The translations under genes and the position numbers were made by a program. This document shows, piece after piece, positions 36,753 to 45,083 of a stretch of DNA of 64,000 nt. This DNA is from Novosphingobium olei (GTDB lineage Bacteria > Pseudomonadota > Alphaproteobacteria > Sphingomonadales > Sphingomonadaceae). Within the stretch, counting starts at the first letter, position 1, and each line of letters opens with the position of its first letter. Below the pieces are notes generated by a model. That model made no database searches and had not been told where the DNA came from. It saw only the letters and a program-made list of their open reading frames with translations. The DNA lies in assembly GCF_012927405.1 (NCBI RefSeq), contig NZ_JABBGM010000002.1, forward strand, positions 248,001 through 312,000, read 5' to 3'.

Positions 36753-36764
36753 AGCTAGAGCTAG
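36741..36764. repeat. Hexamer array with triple stops on both strands
   Basis: Units GAGAGC/TAGAGC repeat from about 36738. On the plus strand TAG falls in frame at 36750, 36756 and 36762; on the minus strand TAG falls in frame at 36763, 36757 and 36751. The convergent SRPBCC and permease genes thus both end in it. Confidence 0.85.
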
Positions 36765-39313
36765 AGCTCCCGCAGTGCCTGCGCGGGCCGCGTGCGCAGC
36801 AGCGACAGCGATCCGGCGAGCGCCAGCACCAGCACCAGCGCTACCCCGGCACCGAGCACGCCCAGCACGCGCGGCCAGTCGGGGAGCCAGGCGAATTCGA
36901 ACAGCCGGGTCATCACCAGCCAGCCGGTCAGCGTGCCGAGCCCCAGCGCAACGGCAGCGAGCAGGGCGCAGAGCAGGCCGTATTCGGCCAGCAGCAGGGA
37001 CAGCAACTGGCGGCGGCTCGCGCCCAGTACGCGCAGAATGACGGTGTCGTACTGCCGACGTTCGCGCGCCGCGGCGATGGCGCCGGCCAGCACCGCCATG
37101 CCGGCCAGCACGGCAACGCTCGCGGCGGCCAGGATCGCGGTGCCCATCTGCGAAAGGATGTCGCGCACCTGGCCCAGCACCGGCCCGATCTCGATCACCG
37201 AGGACGAAGGCAGCGCGGCGACAAGGCCGGAAAGGATCGCCCGGCGCACTTGCGGCCGCTTGTCCGCGCCCGGCAGGCTGACCGTGGCGGCAAGGTTGTG
37301 CGGCGCATCGGATATCGCGTTGGGGCTGAACAACAGCACGTAGTTGAAGCCCATCGAATCCCAGTCGATCCGGCGGAACGAGGCGATCGTCGCGGTGCGC
37401 TCGACGCCCAGCAGGGTTACCGTGATGCGGTCGCCCAGCTTCAGGCCGAGCACGTCGCGCAGGGCATCGTCGACCGAAACCAGCGGTTCCCCGGCATAGT
37501 CCTTTGGCCACCACTGGCCCTGGGTCAGCAGGTTGCCTTCGGGCAGGTCCGCCGCATAGGTGATGCCGCGATCGCCGCGCAGGACCCAGGCATCGTCGGG
37601 GATCTGCTTGAGATCGGCCACGCGGATCATGCGGTCCTTCGGGCCATAGGCGACAACCGCGCCGCGCATCGCGGGCACGGTGCGGATCGTGGCTCCCGGC
37701 GCGGCCTTGTGCACCACGCGTTCGAACTGCGGTAGCGAAGCTGGCGGCACGTCGAGCACGAAGTAGTCGGGCGCCTTGGTCGGCACGCGTCGGGCGATGT
37801 TGGCATCGAGGCTGGTCTGCACGCTCGCCAGCAGGACGAACGCGGCAAGGCCGAAGCCCAGCGCGACGACCAGCGCCGAGGTCTGCGCGCCGGGGCGATG
37901 CAGGTTGGCGAGCGCCATGCGCGCGATCGTCCCGCGCGGACGCGGCAGGCGCGCAGCGAGGCGGGTGAGCCCGGCGCCCAGTGCGGCGAGCGCGAGGAAC
38001 AGCGCGGCGGCTCCCGCCAGGAAACCCGCGGACAGCAGCATCTGCGGCGAGGTCAGCACGGCGAGCGCGACGATGCCGGTGATGCCCAGCGCCACCGGCA
38101 GCGCCGCCGCGCGCCAGCGCGTGGCGAGCGGCGCGACGCGCGCGCGCATCAGCGCCATCGCGGGGAATTCGCGCGCGCGGATCAGCGGCGGGGCGGCGAA
38201 GGTCAGCGCGATCAGCAGGCCGTAGGCGGCGGCAAGGGCAAGCGCGAGCGGATCGATCACCACGCCCGCCTCGATCGGCAGCAGGCCCTGCAGCGCGCGA
38301 CCGATCAGCGGCGTGGTCGCCACGCCCAGCGCAAGCCCGGTGGCGATCGCCAGCACGGCGGCGACCACCAGCTGCAGCAGGAAAATGCGGGCCACGTCCC
38401 CGCTGGTCGCGCCCAGGATCTTGAGCGTGGCGATGCTCGAACGCCGTGCCTCGAGATAGGAGGACACGCCGTTGCCGATGCCGATCCCGGCAATCGCCAG
38501 CGCCGCCAGCGCGACGAGGACGAGGAACTGCCCCATCCGCGAAACGAAGCGGTCGAGCCCGGGGGAAGCCTTGTCGCGCGTGCGGATCTCGAAGCCGGAG
38601 ACCGGGAACTTCGCCTTGACCGCATCGGCCAGCGCCTGCGGGTTCGCACCTTCAGGCAGGCGCACACGGTACTTGGTCCGCGCCATCGAGCCGACCTGCA
38701 CCAGGCCGCTCGCCGCCAGCCCCTGTTCGGACACGATCACCGTGGGGCCGAGCGCGAAGCCTTCGCCCAGGCGGTCGGGCTCGCTGCCGATCACGCCGCC
38801 GACGGTCAGCATGGCCTGCCCGATCTGCACCCTGTCCCCCGTGCGCACGCCGAGGCGGTCGGACAGGCCCGGTGCGATCCATGCAGTGAGGCCGGGTGGC
38901 GGTCCTGCCGCTCTGCCGCCATCGAGCGTGAAGCGGCCATAGAGAGGCCAGCGCGCGTCGACCGCTTTCAGCTCGACCGGAACCGTGGCGGAAAGATCGC
39001 CGGGGCGGCGGGCGAGCGCCTGCAGCCGGGTACCGACCGACAGCGTGCCGAGCCGGTCGAGCGCGGCGCGTTCCTCAGCAGTTGCGGTGCGCGCGGCGAG
39101 CGTGAATTCGATATCGCCGCTGAGCATCGCCTGTCCGCGCGCGGCAAGCTCGGTGCGGATCGCGCCGGTCAGCGTGCCGATCGCGGCCAGCGCGGCGGTG
39201 CCGAGCACGAGGCAGACGAGCAGGAGGCGCAGGCCCCGGAAGCGCCAGTCGAGCCCGCGGCGCGCCAGCCGCCAGGCGGTGGACCAGCTTATCGCCCCGT
39301 GATTGCTGGGCAT
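36761..39313 (-). CDS. ABC transporter permease, YbbP/FtsX type
   Basis: This 850-residue membrane protein has two FtsX-type permease regions. An N-terminal helix (LRLLLVCLVLGTAALAAIG) leads into a large periplasmic domain, four helices follow at about 250-420 (FLVLVALAALAIAGIGIGNG and others), then a second periplasmic domain and a C-terminal helix group with AILAAASVAVLAGMAVLAGA. The order matches the E. coli ybbP permease next to ybbA and tesA. Such exporters may move hydrophobic compounds across the inner membrane. The ATG at 39313 overlaps the ATPase stop (TGATG). Confidence 0.92.
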   Translation of the reverse strand: MPSNHGAISWSTAWRLARRGLDWRFRGLRLLLVCLVLGTAALAAIGTLTGAIRTELAARGQAMLSGDIEFTLAARTATAEERAALDRLGTLSVGTRLQALARRPGDLSATVPVELKAVDARWPLYGRFTLDGGRAAGPPPGLTAWIAPGLSDRLGVRTGDRVQIGQAMLTVGGVIGSEPDRLGEGFALGPTVIVSEQGLAASGLVQVGSMARTKYRVRLPEGANPQALADAVKAKFPVSGFEIRTRDKASPGLDRFVSRMGQFLVLVALAALAIAGIGIGNGVSSYLEARRSSIATLKILGATSGDVARIFLLQLVVAAVLAIATGLALGVATTPLIGRALQGLLPIEAGVVIDPLALALAAAYGLLIALTFAAPPLIRAREFPAMALMRARVAPLATRWRAAALPVALGITGIVALAVLTSPQMLLSAGFLAGAAALFLALAALGAGLTRLAARLPRPRGTIARMALANLHRPGAQTSALVVALGFGLAAFVLLASVQTSLDANIARRVPTKAPDYFVLDVPPASLPQFERVVHKAAPGATIRTVPAMRGAVVAYGPKDRMIRVADLKQIPDDAWVLRGDRGITYAADLPEGNLLTQGQWWPKDYAGEPLVSVDDALRDVLGLKLGDRITVTLLGVERTATIASFRRIDWDSMGFNYVLLFSPNAISDAPHNLAATVSLPGADKRPQVRRAILSGLVAALPSSSVIEIGPVLGQVRDILSQMGTAILAAASVAVLAGMAVLAGAIAAARERRQYDTVILRVLGASRRQLLSLLLAEYGLLCALLAAVALGLGTLTGWLVMTRLFEFAWLPDWPRVLGVLGAGVALVLVLALAGSLSLLRTRPAQALREL

Positions 39314-40041
39314 CAGGCCGCGCTGTCCGAGGCGATGCGCCCGTCGGCAAGGCGGACGATGCGCTGGCAGCGGCGGGCGAGGTCCTCGTCATGCGTGACC
39401 ATCACCAGCGTCGCCCCGGCGGCTTCGGCGCGGCTGAACAGCAGATCGGCAACGCCCGCGCCGGTTGCGGCATCGAGGTTGCCGGTCGGTTCGTCGGCGA
39501 ACAGGATGCGCGGGGAAGGGGCAAGCGCGCGGGCGATGGCGACGCGCTGCTGCTCGCCGCCCGAAAGCTGGGTGGGGTAATGGTTCAGCCGGTGGCCCAG
39601 CCCGACCGCTTCCAGCGCGGCCCGCGCCGTATCCATCGCGCCCTCCGCGCCTGCGAGTTCGAGCGGGGTCGCCACGTTTTCGAGCGCGGTCATCGTCGGC
39701 AGCAGGTGAAAGGCCTGGAGCACGATGCCGATCCGGCCGCGCCGCGCTTCGGCAAGGCCATCCTCGGTCAGCTGCGCGAAGTCCTGCCCGGCGACAAGTA
39801 GCGTGCCCCCGCTCATCCGTTCGAGCCCGGACAGCACCGCCAGCAGCGAGGACTTGCCCGACCCCGAGGGCCCGAGCAGCGCGACCGTCTCTCCCACGCC
39901 GATCTCGAGATCGATGCCGCGCAGGATCTCGACCCGCGCCTCGCCCTGCCCCAGCGCGAGCGTGAGCTGCTTTGCGAGAATGACGGGGCCGGTGAGGAAG
40001 GGAGCGGGCGCTCTGGGATCGCTTGTCACGGGCGCGACCAT
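39313..40041 (-). CDS. ABC transporter ATP-binding protein, YbbA type
   Basis: A 242-residue ATPase partner of the permease, with Walker A GPSGSGKSS, signature LSGGEQQRVAIARAL, Walker B ILFADEPTGNLD and the switch histidine in MVTHDEDLA. It belongs to the LolD/MacB/YbbA family. The start ATG at 40041 gives about 16 residues before the domain. It is divergent from tesA with a 42-base gap, as in E. coli, where tesA, ybbA and ybbP are neighbours, suggesting shared control and a link with lipid or ester export. Confidence 0.94.
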   Translation of the reverse strand: MVAPVTSDPRAPAPFLTGPVILAKQLTLALGQGEARVEILRGIDLEIGVGETVALLGPSGSGKSSLLAVLSGLERMSGGTLLVAGQDFAQLTEDGLAEARRGRIGIVLQAFHLLPTMTALENVATPLELAGAEGAMDTARAALEAVGLGHRLNHYPTQLSGGEQQRVAIARALAPSPRILFADEPTGNLDAATGAGVADLLFSRAEAAGATLVMVTHDEDLARRCQRIVRLADGRIASDSAA

Positions 40042-40083
40042 GCCTAGATTGGTTGCCTGTCGCAACCTTCCCGAAAGACCCCG

Positions 40084-40815
40084 ATGCGCCGTTCGTCGAT
40101 TGCCCTTGCGCCTGTCCTGGTGCTCGCCTTGCCGCTCGCCCTTCCGCTTGCAGGCCTTGCCGGCTGCTCGCAGAAGGCGCCCGCGCCGGAGGTGGTGGCG
40201 ACCGGTACGGCTGCGACGACGACGGCGCCGGTCCCGGCCGATGCGCCGGTGATCCTGGCGTTCGGCGACAGCCTCTATGCCGGGTACCAGCTTCCGCCGA
40301 CCGACAGCTATCCCGCCAAGCTCGAAGCCGCGCTCAATGCGGGCGGGGTCAAGGCGCGGGTGGTCAATGCGGGCGTTTCCGGAGACACGACCGCCGCCGC
40401 GCGCCAGCGCCTTGCCTTCACGCTCGACAATCAGCCGGTAAAGCCCACGCTCGCGCTCGTGGGGCTCGGCGGCAACGACATGCTGCGCGGCCTGCCACCC
40501 GCCGAGACGCGCGCCAATCTCGACGCGATCCTTGGCGAATTCCAGAAGCGCAAGATCCCGGTGATGCTCACCGGCATGCTCGCCGCGCCCAACCTTGGCG
40601 CGGATTACGTCAAGGCGTTCAACCCGATCTGGCCGAGCCTTGCGAAGAAGTACGATGCGCCGCTGGTGCCCTTCTTCCTCGCCCCGGTGCTCGGGCAGGA
40701 CAAGTTGCTGCTCGAAGATCACGTCCACCCCAACACCCAAGGCGTCGAGCGCATCGTTGCGGCAACGAAGGATGAGGTCGCGAAGGCCCTGAAGGCAGCC
40801 GAAGCGCCGAAATAG
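40084..40815 (+). CDS. tesA: TesA-like GDSL lysophospholipase/arylesterase lipoprotein
   Basis: This 243-residue SGNH hydrolase is exported as a lipoprotein (LAGLAGC, Cys28). The four SGNH blocks are complete: AFGDSL (nucleophile Ser63), NAGVSGDTTA (Gly), LGGND (Asn) and LEDHVHPN (Asp/His). TesA homologues hydrolyse acyl-CoA thioesters, lysophospholipids and aryl esters in the periplasm. The gene is divergent from ybbA-type ATPase and is followed by a repeat-rich region. Confidence 0.93.
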   Translation: MRRSSIALAPVLVLALPLALPLAGLAGCSQKAPAPEVVATGTAATTTAPVPADAPVILAFGDSLYAGYQLPPTDSYPAKLEAALNAGGVKARVVNAGVSGDTTAAARQRLAFTLDNQPVKPTLALVGLGGNDMLRGLPPAETRANLDAILGEFQKRKIPVMLTGMLAAPNLGADYVKAFNPIWPSLAKKYDAPLVPFFLAPVLGQDKLLLEDHVHPNTQGVERIVAATKDEVAKALKAAEAPK

Positions 40816-40830
40816 AGCGCCATTCCGGAA

Positions 40831-41165
40831 CAGGGCTGCCCTGACTTGTCGAAGGGCCACTTTCCTTCGCGAGCTTGCGCCAGGTTCCAAGAAAAGGGCA
40901 GTGCTTCGACAAGCTCAGCACAGACGGATTTGGGGATCGAGCGGAGGATGGTCCACCAAGCCGCTTGCTCTGAGCTTGTCGATGAGCTGCGTTACTTTGC
41001 CGGTCTGCGCCGGGTTTCAAGAAAAGGGCAGTGCTTCGACAAGGTTAGCTTAGGCGGATTTGGGGATTGAGCAGAGGACGGTCCCCACACCCGTCTGCCC
41101 TGAGCCTGTCGAAGGGCCGCTTTCCTTTGCGCACCCGCGCCGGCTTTCAAGAAGAGGGCGGGCCT
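40831..41165. repeat. 130-bp tandem repeat array, about 2.5 copies
   Basis: GAAAAGGGCA starts at 40891 and 41021 and as GAAGAGGGCG at 41151, an exact 130-base period. Each unit holds the forward core TTCGACAAGCTCAGCA and, about 65 bases later, its reverse complement CTGAGCTTGTCGA, so each can fold into a long hairpin. The core matches the 116-bp array near 21.3 kb. The array fills the space between convergent tesA and recF. Confidence 0.9.
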
Positions 41166-41173
41166 TTGGGCCT

Positions 41174-42247
41174 TCACACCCGCTCGACGATCCCGTCGGC
41201 GACTTTCCACACCGCCGCCTGGCTCTCGATCTCGGCGAAGGGGGCGAGTTCGGTGCCGGTCATCCACACCTGCGCGCCGGATGCGGCGAGGCGCTCGTAC
41301 AAGGCCGCGCGGCGTACCGGGTCTAGATGCGCGGCGATCTCGTCCAGCAGCAGCAGGCGCGGGCGTTCGGCGCTGGTCAGCGCGGCGTGGGCGAGCACGA
41401 TGGCGATCAGCATCGCCTTCTGCTCGCCCGTAGAACAATCGGCAGCGGGCGCGTTCTTGGCGGCGAGCGTGACGGCAAGGTCGTCGCGGTGCGGGCCCGT
41501 CAGCGTGCGCCCGGCGGCGCGGTCGCGGCGGCGGCCTTCGCGCAAGGATCGGCGCAAGGCATCGGGATCGGCCGGCGTTTCGCTGGCGTAGGCGAGGGCG
41601 GGGCGGGCGAAAGGTGCCTCGGGCTGCGTCGCGATCTCGCGCGCCAGATCGGCGACGAGCGCGCGGCGCGCGTCGGCCAGCGCGGCGCCGTTTTCAGCCA
41701 GCTGCGCCTCCAGCGCGTCGAGCCAGGCAGGGTCGGGATCGGCGGGGTCTGCCAGCAGGCGGTTGCGTTCGCGCAGCGCGGTTTCGTAGCGCGTGGCGGT
41801 GCGCGCATGATCGGGGCGCAGCGCCAGCACCAGCCGGTCGAGAAAACGGCGCCGGTCGCCGGGGCTCTCGGCGAAGAGCCGGTCCATCGCCGGGGTCAGC
41901 CAGGTGACCGAAAGCCAGTCTGCCAGCCGCGTCGCCGGGCCGGCTGCGCCATTGATGCGCACGCTGCGGCTGTTGGGGGCGGCGGGCGTGGTCGCGGTGG
42001 CGAGCGCGACGTCGCCATGCTCCATTTCGGCCGTCACGGCGAAGCTGCCATCGCCGCTGCGCCCGGCCATTTCTGCAGCAGCGGCGCGGCGCAGGCCCTT
42101 GCCCGGCGCGAGCAGGCTGATCGCTTCGAGCACATTTGTCTTGCCCGCGCCGTTCTCCCCCACCAGCACGTTGAACCCGCGCGTGTCCTCCAGCCGGGTG
42201 GCGGCATGGTTGCGGAAATCGCGCAAGGTCAGGCGAGTGAGGGCCAT
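41174..42247 (-). CDS. recF: DNA replication and repair protein RecF
   Basis: RecF (357 residues) is an SMC-like ATPase that helps RecR and RecO load RecA at gaps. It has the N-terminal [12 protein letters not shown], Walker [10 protein letters not shown], the Q-loop region [21 protein letters not shown], signature [18 protein letters not shown] and Walker [14 protein letters not shown] chose ATG at 42247 ([11 protein letters not shown]); an upstream in-frame start adds a basic tail. recF is not next to dnaN here, unlike many bacteria. Confidence 0.95.
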   Translation of the reverse strand: MALTRLTLRDFRNHAATRLEDTRGFNVLVGENGAGKTNVLEAISLLAPGKGLRRAAAAEMAGRSGDGSFAVTAEMEHGDVALATATTPAAPNSRSVRINGAAGPATRLADWLSVTWLTPAMDRLFAESPGDRRRFLDRLVLALRPDHARTATRYETALRERNRLLADPADPDPAWLDALEAQLAENGAALADARRALVADLAREIATQPEAPFARPALAYASETPADPDALRRSLREGRRRDRAAGRTLTGPHRDDLAVTLAAKNAPAADCSTGEQKAMLIAIVLAHAALTSAERPRLLLLDEIAAHLDPVRRAALYERLAASGAQVWMTGTELAPFAEIESQAAVWKVADGIVERV

Positions 42248-42309
42248 GGCTGCGGCGTTAGTGCGTCTGCGCCCAGCGCGCAAAGGTCATCTGGGGAGTG
42301 ATTTCCCAT

Positions 42310-42454
42310 CGTCATGCCAGCGAAGGCTGGCATCGCTATCGTCTGGCCGCCCGATCAGCCCAATCATTCCAGCCCGTTCTCGGGTTTTGCCGGTGCTGGA
42401 TCACCAGATAACAGCACCATGACCACAGCGATGCCAGCCTTCGCTGGCATGACG
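42310..42454. repeat. Paired REP hairpins (GCCAGCGAAGGCTGGC type)
   Basis: ATGCCAGCGAAGGCTGGCAT at 42314-42333 and its inverted version at 42431-42450 are each near-perfect hairpins and are mutual reverse complements flanked by CGTC/GACG, so they can also pair over about 100 bases. Nothing coding lies between. Confidence 0.8.
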
Positions 42455-42486
42455 AGAGGCGGAGCGGCAACCACGCACGACCTTAA

Positions 42487-42571
42487 CGTCACCCCGGGCT
42501 CGACCCGGGATCCCGCTTTCTTGCCGCCGCCTGCCATAGAAGCGGGACCCCGGGTCTAGCCTGGGGTGACG
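42487..42571. repeat. Large inverted repeat (CGTCACCCCGGG type)
   Basis: CGTCACCCCGGG at 42487 and CCTGGGGTGACG ending at 42571 are the tips of arms of about 32 bases (with GGGATCCCGCTT and AAGCGGGACCC inside) around a 20-base loop. A half-copy sits at 26941. With the previous pair it fills the gap between recF and the next gene. Confidence 0.8.
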
Positions 42572-42586
42572 GGTAAGCAGGTGTGG

Positions 42587-42814
42587 CTACACCGCATGCC
42601 TTTGCGCGATACGCAGCGCGGTAATGACGATGTAAATGAACGGCACCGGGATGGTGAAGGCGATGGCCGGGCGCTGGAAGTACTGGGCGCAGGCGACGAG
42701 CACCAGGAAGCAGCCGAGCACCGCGACCACCGCGCCAAGGATCAGCGCGAGGCCCTTCCAGTGCACCGGCACGTATCCGAACAGCCATTTGCGGAACCAG
42801 ATCTCGCGGTCCAT
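42587..42814 (-). CDS. Small two-helix membrane protein next to pspF
   Basis: This 75-residue protein has two hydrophobic segments: LALILGAVVAVLGCFLVLVACAQ starting at about 22 and IPVPFIYIVITAL starting at about 54. The N-terminus MDREIWFRKWLFGYVPVHWK is amphipathic. I do not recognise the family. Its ATG overlaps the pspF stop by one base (TGATG), so it is probably co-translated with pspF and may belong to the envelope stress response. Confidence 0.72.
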   Translation of the reverse strand: MDREIWFRKWLFGYVPVHWKGLALILGAVVAVLGCFLVLVACAQYFQRPAIAFTIPVPFIYIVITALRIAQRHAV

Positions 42815-43872
42815 CAGCCCTGCCCGCGCTCCAGAAGCCCGTGCTTCTTCAGGCAGTGGCGCAGCTGGTCGTAGGTGAGGCCCAGCGCCTTGGCGGTCTG
42901 GCGCTGGTTATAGCGGTTGCGGCCAAGGTGATGTTCCAGGATCGCACGCTCGTGCGCCTCGACCGCGCTGCGCAGGTCGGCGATGTCGTCGAGCGCGTGG
43001 GGCAGGGCGTGGGTGGCGGCGCGCAGCGGGGTCGCTGCCGGGGCATCGTTGGCGGGGGCCGGAGCCGGGGCGTGGGCCGCGTGGGCATTCGCCGGCTTCC
43101 ACGGGCTTTCGAACGGATCGAACTGGACATGGCCGATCGGGGCGGAGGGATCGTCCCAGCGATAGACCGCGCGTTCGACCACGTTGCGCAGTTCGCGCAC
43201 GTTGCCGGGCCAGGCGTAGTGTTCGAGCTGGTCGGCGACGTGCGGGGCAAAGCCGGGCCAGGCGTCCCAGTGCAGTTCCGCCGCCATGCGACGGGCGAAG
43301 TAGTCAGCCAGCACGGCGATGTCACCCTCGCGCACCCGCAGCGGGGGCAGGGTGATCACCTCGAAGCTGAGGCGATCGAGCAGGTCGGCGCGGAAGCGGT
43401 TCTGCGCCGCCATCTTCGGCAGGTCCTCGTTGGTGGCGGCGACGATGCGCACGTCGACCCGGATCGGGCGGCTCGCGCCGATGCGCGTGACTTCGCCATA
43501 TTCGACCGCGCGTAGCAGCCTCTCCTGCGCACCCATCGACAGCGTGCCCAGTTCATCGAGGAACAGCGTGCCCTTGTCGGCTTCCTCGAAGCGGCCTGCG
43601 CGGGCGCGGGTGGCGCCGGTGAAGGCGCCCGCCTCGTGCCCGAACAGCTCGGCCTCGATCAGCGTTTCGGGAAGCGCGGCGCAGTTCATCGTGACGAGCG
43701 GCTCCTGCCAGCGCGTCGACAGGCGGTGGAGCCGTTCGGCGATCAGTTCCTTGCCGGTGCCGCGTTCGCCGATGACGAGGACGGGACGGCGCATCGGCGC
43801 GGCGCGGCTGGCACGTTCCACCGCATCGAGAAAGGCACCCGACTGGCCGATGAACTGGACTTCGCGATCCAC
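42814..43872 (-). CDS. pspF: Phage-shock transcriptional activator PspF
   Basis: A 352-residue sigma-54 enhancer-binding protein without an N-terminal receiver domain, as expected for PspF. The AAA+ domain has Walker A GERGTGKE (35-42), the sigma-54-contact loop GAFTGA (82-87), Walker B GTLFLDELG and WPGNVRELRNVVERAVYRW. An Ala/Pro-rich linker (about 265-290) leads to a Fis-type helix-turn-helix (NQRQTAKALGLTYDQLRHCL). PspF is normally held inactive by PspA. It starts at GTG 43872, divergent from the psp operon and its sigma-54 promoter. Confidence 0.93.
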   Translation of the reverse strand: MDREVQFIGQSGAFLDAVERASRAAPMRRPVLVIGERGTGKELIAERLHRLSTRWQEPLVTMNCAALPETLIEAELFGHEAGAFTGATRARAGRFEEADKGTLFLDELGTLSMGAQERLLRAVEYGEVTRIGASRPIRVDVRIVAATNEDLPKMAAQNRFRADLLDRLSFEVITLPPLRVREGDIAVLADYFARRMAAELHWDAWPGFAPHVADQLEHYAWPGNVRELRNVVERAVYRWDDPSAPIGHVQFDPFESPWKPANAHAAHAPAPAPANDAPAATPLRAATHALPHALDDIADLRSAVEAHERAILEHHLGRNRYNQRQTAKALGLTYDQLRHCLKKHGLLERGQG

Positions 43873-43924
43873 GTTTTATGCCCTCTTCTCAATCGCGCGC
43901 CAAGGGATGGCATATTTTCCCAAC

Positions 43925-43934
43925 CTTGCGCAAG
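43925..43934. promoter_or_regulatory. Possible PspF upstream activating palindrome
   Basis: CTTGCGCAAG is a perfect 10-base palindrome between the pspF start and the sigma-54 promoter, about 65 bases upstream of the -24 element, a usual position for an enhancer site. Assignment to PspF is inference. Confidence 0.4.
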
Positions 43935-43997
43935 ATTTCCCATCGGGCTCACGCTCCGTGATGGCAAAATCGCCGGAAATCAGGGGTTCGCGCAGTT

Positions 43998-44013
43998 TGG
44001 CACGCGCCTTGCT
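43998..44013 (+). promoter_or_regulatory. Sigma-54 (-24/-12) promoter of the psp operon
   Basis: TGGCACGCGCCTTGCT fits the consensus TGGCAC-N5-TTGCA/T at every fixed base, with the invariant GG (43999-44000) and GC (44011-44012) ten bases apart. It lies just upstream of the first small gene and is read away from pspF, whose product activates sigma-54 promoters. Confidence 0.9.
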
Positions 44014-44064
44014 GAAAGGTGAACAACACCGCCGGACCTGATCGGCGGCCACCGGAGAAAACCC

Positions 44065-44223
44065 ATGTACACCGCCCGCTTCTTCTCGACCAAGCTCGGC
44101 CGCGCAAGCCTCGCCAGCATCATGGCGATGGTGGCGATGAACTGCTTCGCGCTGAGCCAGCAGCTCCACGCCGCGCCGCAGGTGCTGGCATCGAGCGCCG
44201 CGATCACCGGGGAGCTGGCGTGA
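44065..44223 (+). CDS. 52-residue membrane peptide, first gene of the psp operon
   Basis: The ATG at 44065 follows GGAGAAAA and opens a 52-codon frame. The product starts MYTARFFSTKLGRASLASIM, has one hydrophobic segment (about 14-34) and ends with ITGELA. No family is recognised. The stop TGA overlaps a GTG (GTGA at 44220) that opens a frame running straight into pspA, which suggests translational coupling. As the first cistron after the sigma-54 promoter it may be a small partner of PspA or a leader peptide. Confidence 0.6.
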   Translation: MYTARFFSTKLGRASLASIMAMVAMNCFALSQQLHAAPQVLASSAAITGELA

Positions 44224-44396
44224 CCGTGGACCTGACCCCGATCGGCCCGGACCGCCGGGCGGGCGCCGAGGGCCGCACCTCGCGCTTCGACGCGGAAATC
44301 GACGCGCTGCGCCAGCGCCAGTCGACCACCCGTGAAACTTTCACCCGCGACGCGGCCGGCCAACCGCGCGCTTCCTTCACGACCGGAGTAAACCTG

Positions 44397-45083
44397 ATGG
44401 GCATCTTTTCGCGGACGCGCGATATCATTGCCGCCAATTTCAACGACTTGCTCGACAAGGCGGACGATCCCGCCAAGATGATCCGGATGATCATCATGGA
44501 GATGGAGGAAACGCTCGTGGAAGTCCGCGCGTCGGCCGCCCGCACCATTGCCGACCAGAAGGAAATGCAGCGCCACGTCGCCAAGCTCGACCGCCTGCAG
44601 GCCGACTGGGCCGACAAGGCACAGCTTGCGCTGTCGAAGGACCGCGAGGACCTCGCCCGCGCCGCGCTCGTGGAAAAGAAGAAGGCCGGCGACATGGCCG
44701 CGCAGCTCCAGTCCGAAATCGCCGTGCTCGATGATTCGATGCGCGCTTACGAACAGGATATCGAAAAGCTGCAGACCCGCCTGCGCGAAGCCCGCAGCCG
44801 CCAGACCGCGATCGCCGCGCGCCTCGAAAGCGCCGAGAACCGCGTCCGCCTGCGTTCGCTGCTGACCAACGAACGCGTCGATGAAGCGCTTGCCCGCTTC
44901 GACCAGCTCGAACGCCGCGTCGATTACGCCGAAGGCCGCGCCGATGCGCTGAGCCTGGCCGATGGCACCGCGCCCAATCTCGCCGACGAGATCGCCGCGC
45001 TCGCCGGGCAGGACAAGATCGACGAGGAACTCGCCGCGATGAAGCGCGCGCTGGGCAACTCTGGCAACAAGGATGGCCAGTGA
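44397..45083 (+). CDS. pspA: Phage shock protein A
   Basis: PspA (228 residues) is an ESCRT-III/IM30-family coiled-coil protein that binds PspF in unstressed cells and protects the inner membrane under stress. The N-terminal amphipathic helix MGIFSRTRDIIAANFNDLLD, PAKMIRMIIMEMEETLVEVR and the long coiled coil to about 195 are typical. GGAG precedes the ATG at 44397. However, the frame is open and coding-like back to GTG 44220, so a form with 59 extra N-terminal residues is possible. Its stop overlaps pspB (TGATG). Confidence 0.93.
   Translation: MGIFSRTRDIIAANFNDLLDKADDPAKMIRMIIMEMEETLVEVRASAARTIADQKEMQRHVAKLDRLQADWADKAQLALSKDREDLARAALVEKKKAGDMAAQLQSEIAVLDDSMRAYEQDIEKLQTRLREARSRQTAIAARLESAENRVRLRSLLTNERVDEALARFDQLERRVDYAEGRADALSLADGTAPNLADEIAALAGQDKIDEELAAMKRALGNSGNKDGQ

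Noticed and set aside
40831..41165. Repeat array as an origin or attachment site
   Set aside because: No DnaA boxes, integrase or tRNA end nearby; recF alone does not mark an origin and dnaA/dnaN are absent.
42248..42586. Open frame on the minus strand over the REP elements
   Set aside because: It reads through inverted repeats and has no protein-like composition.
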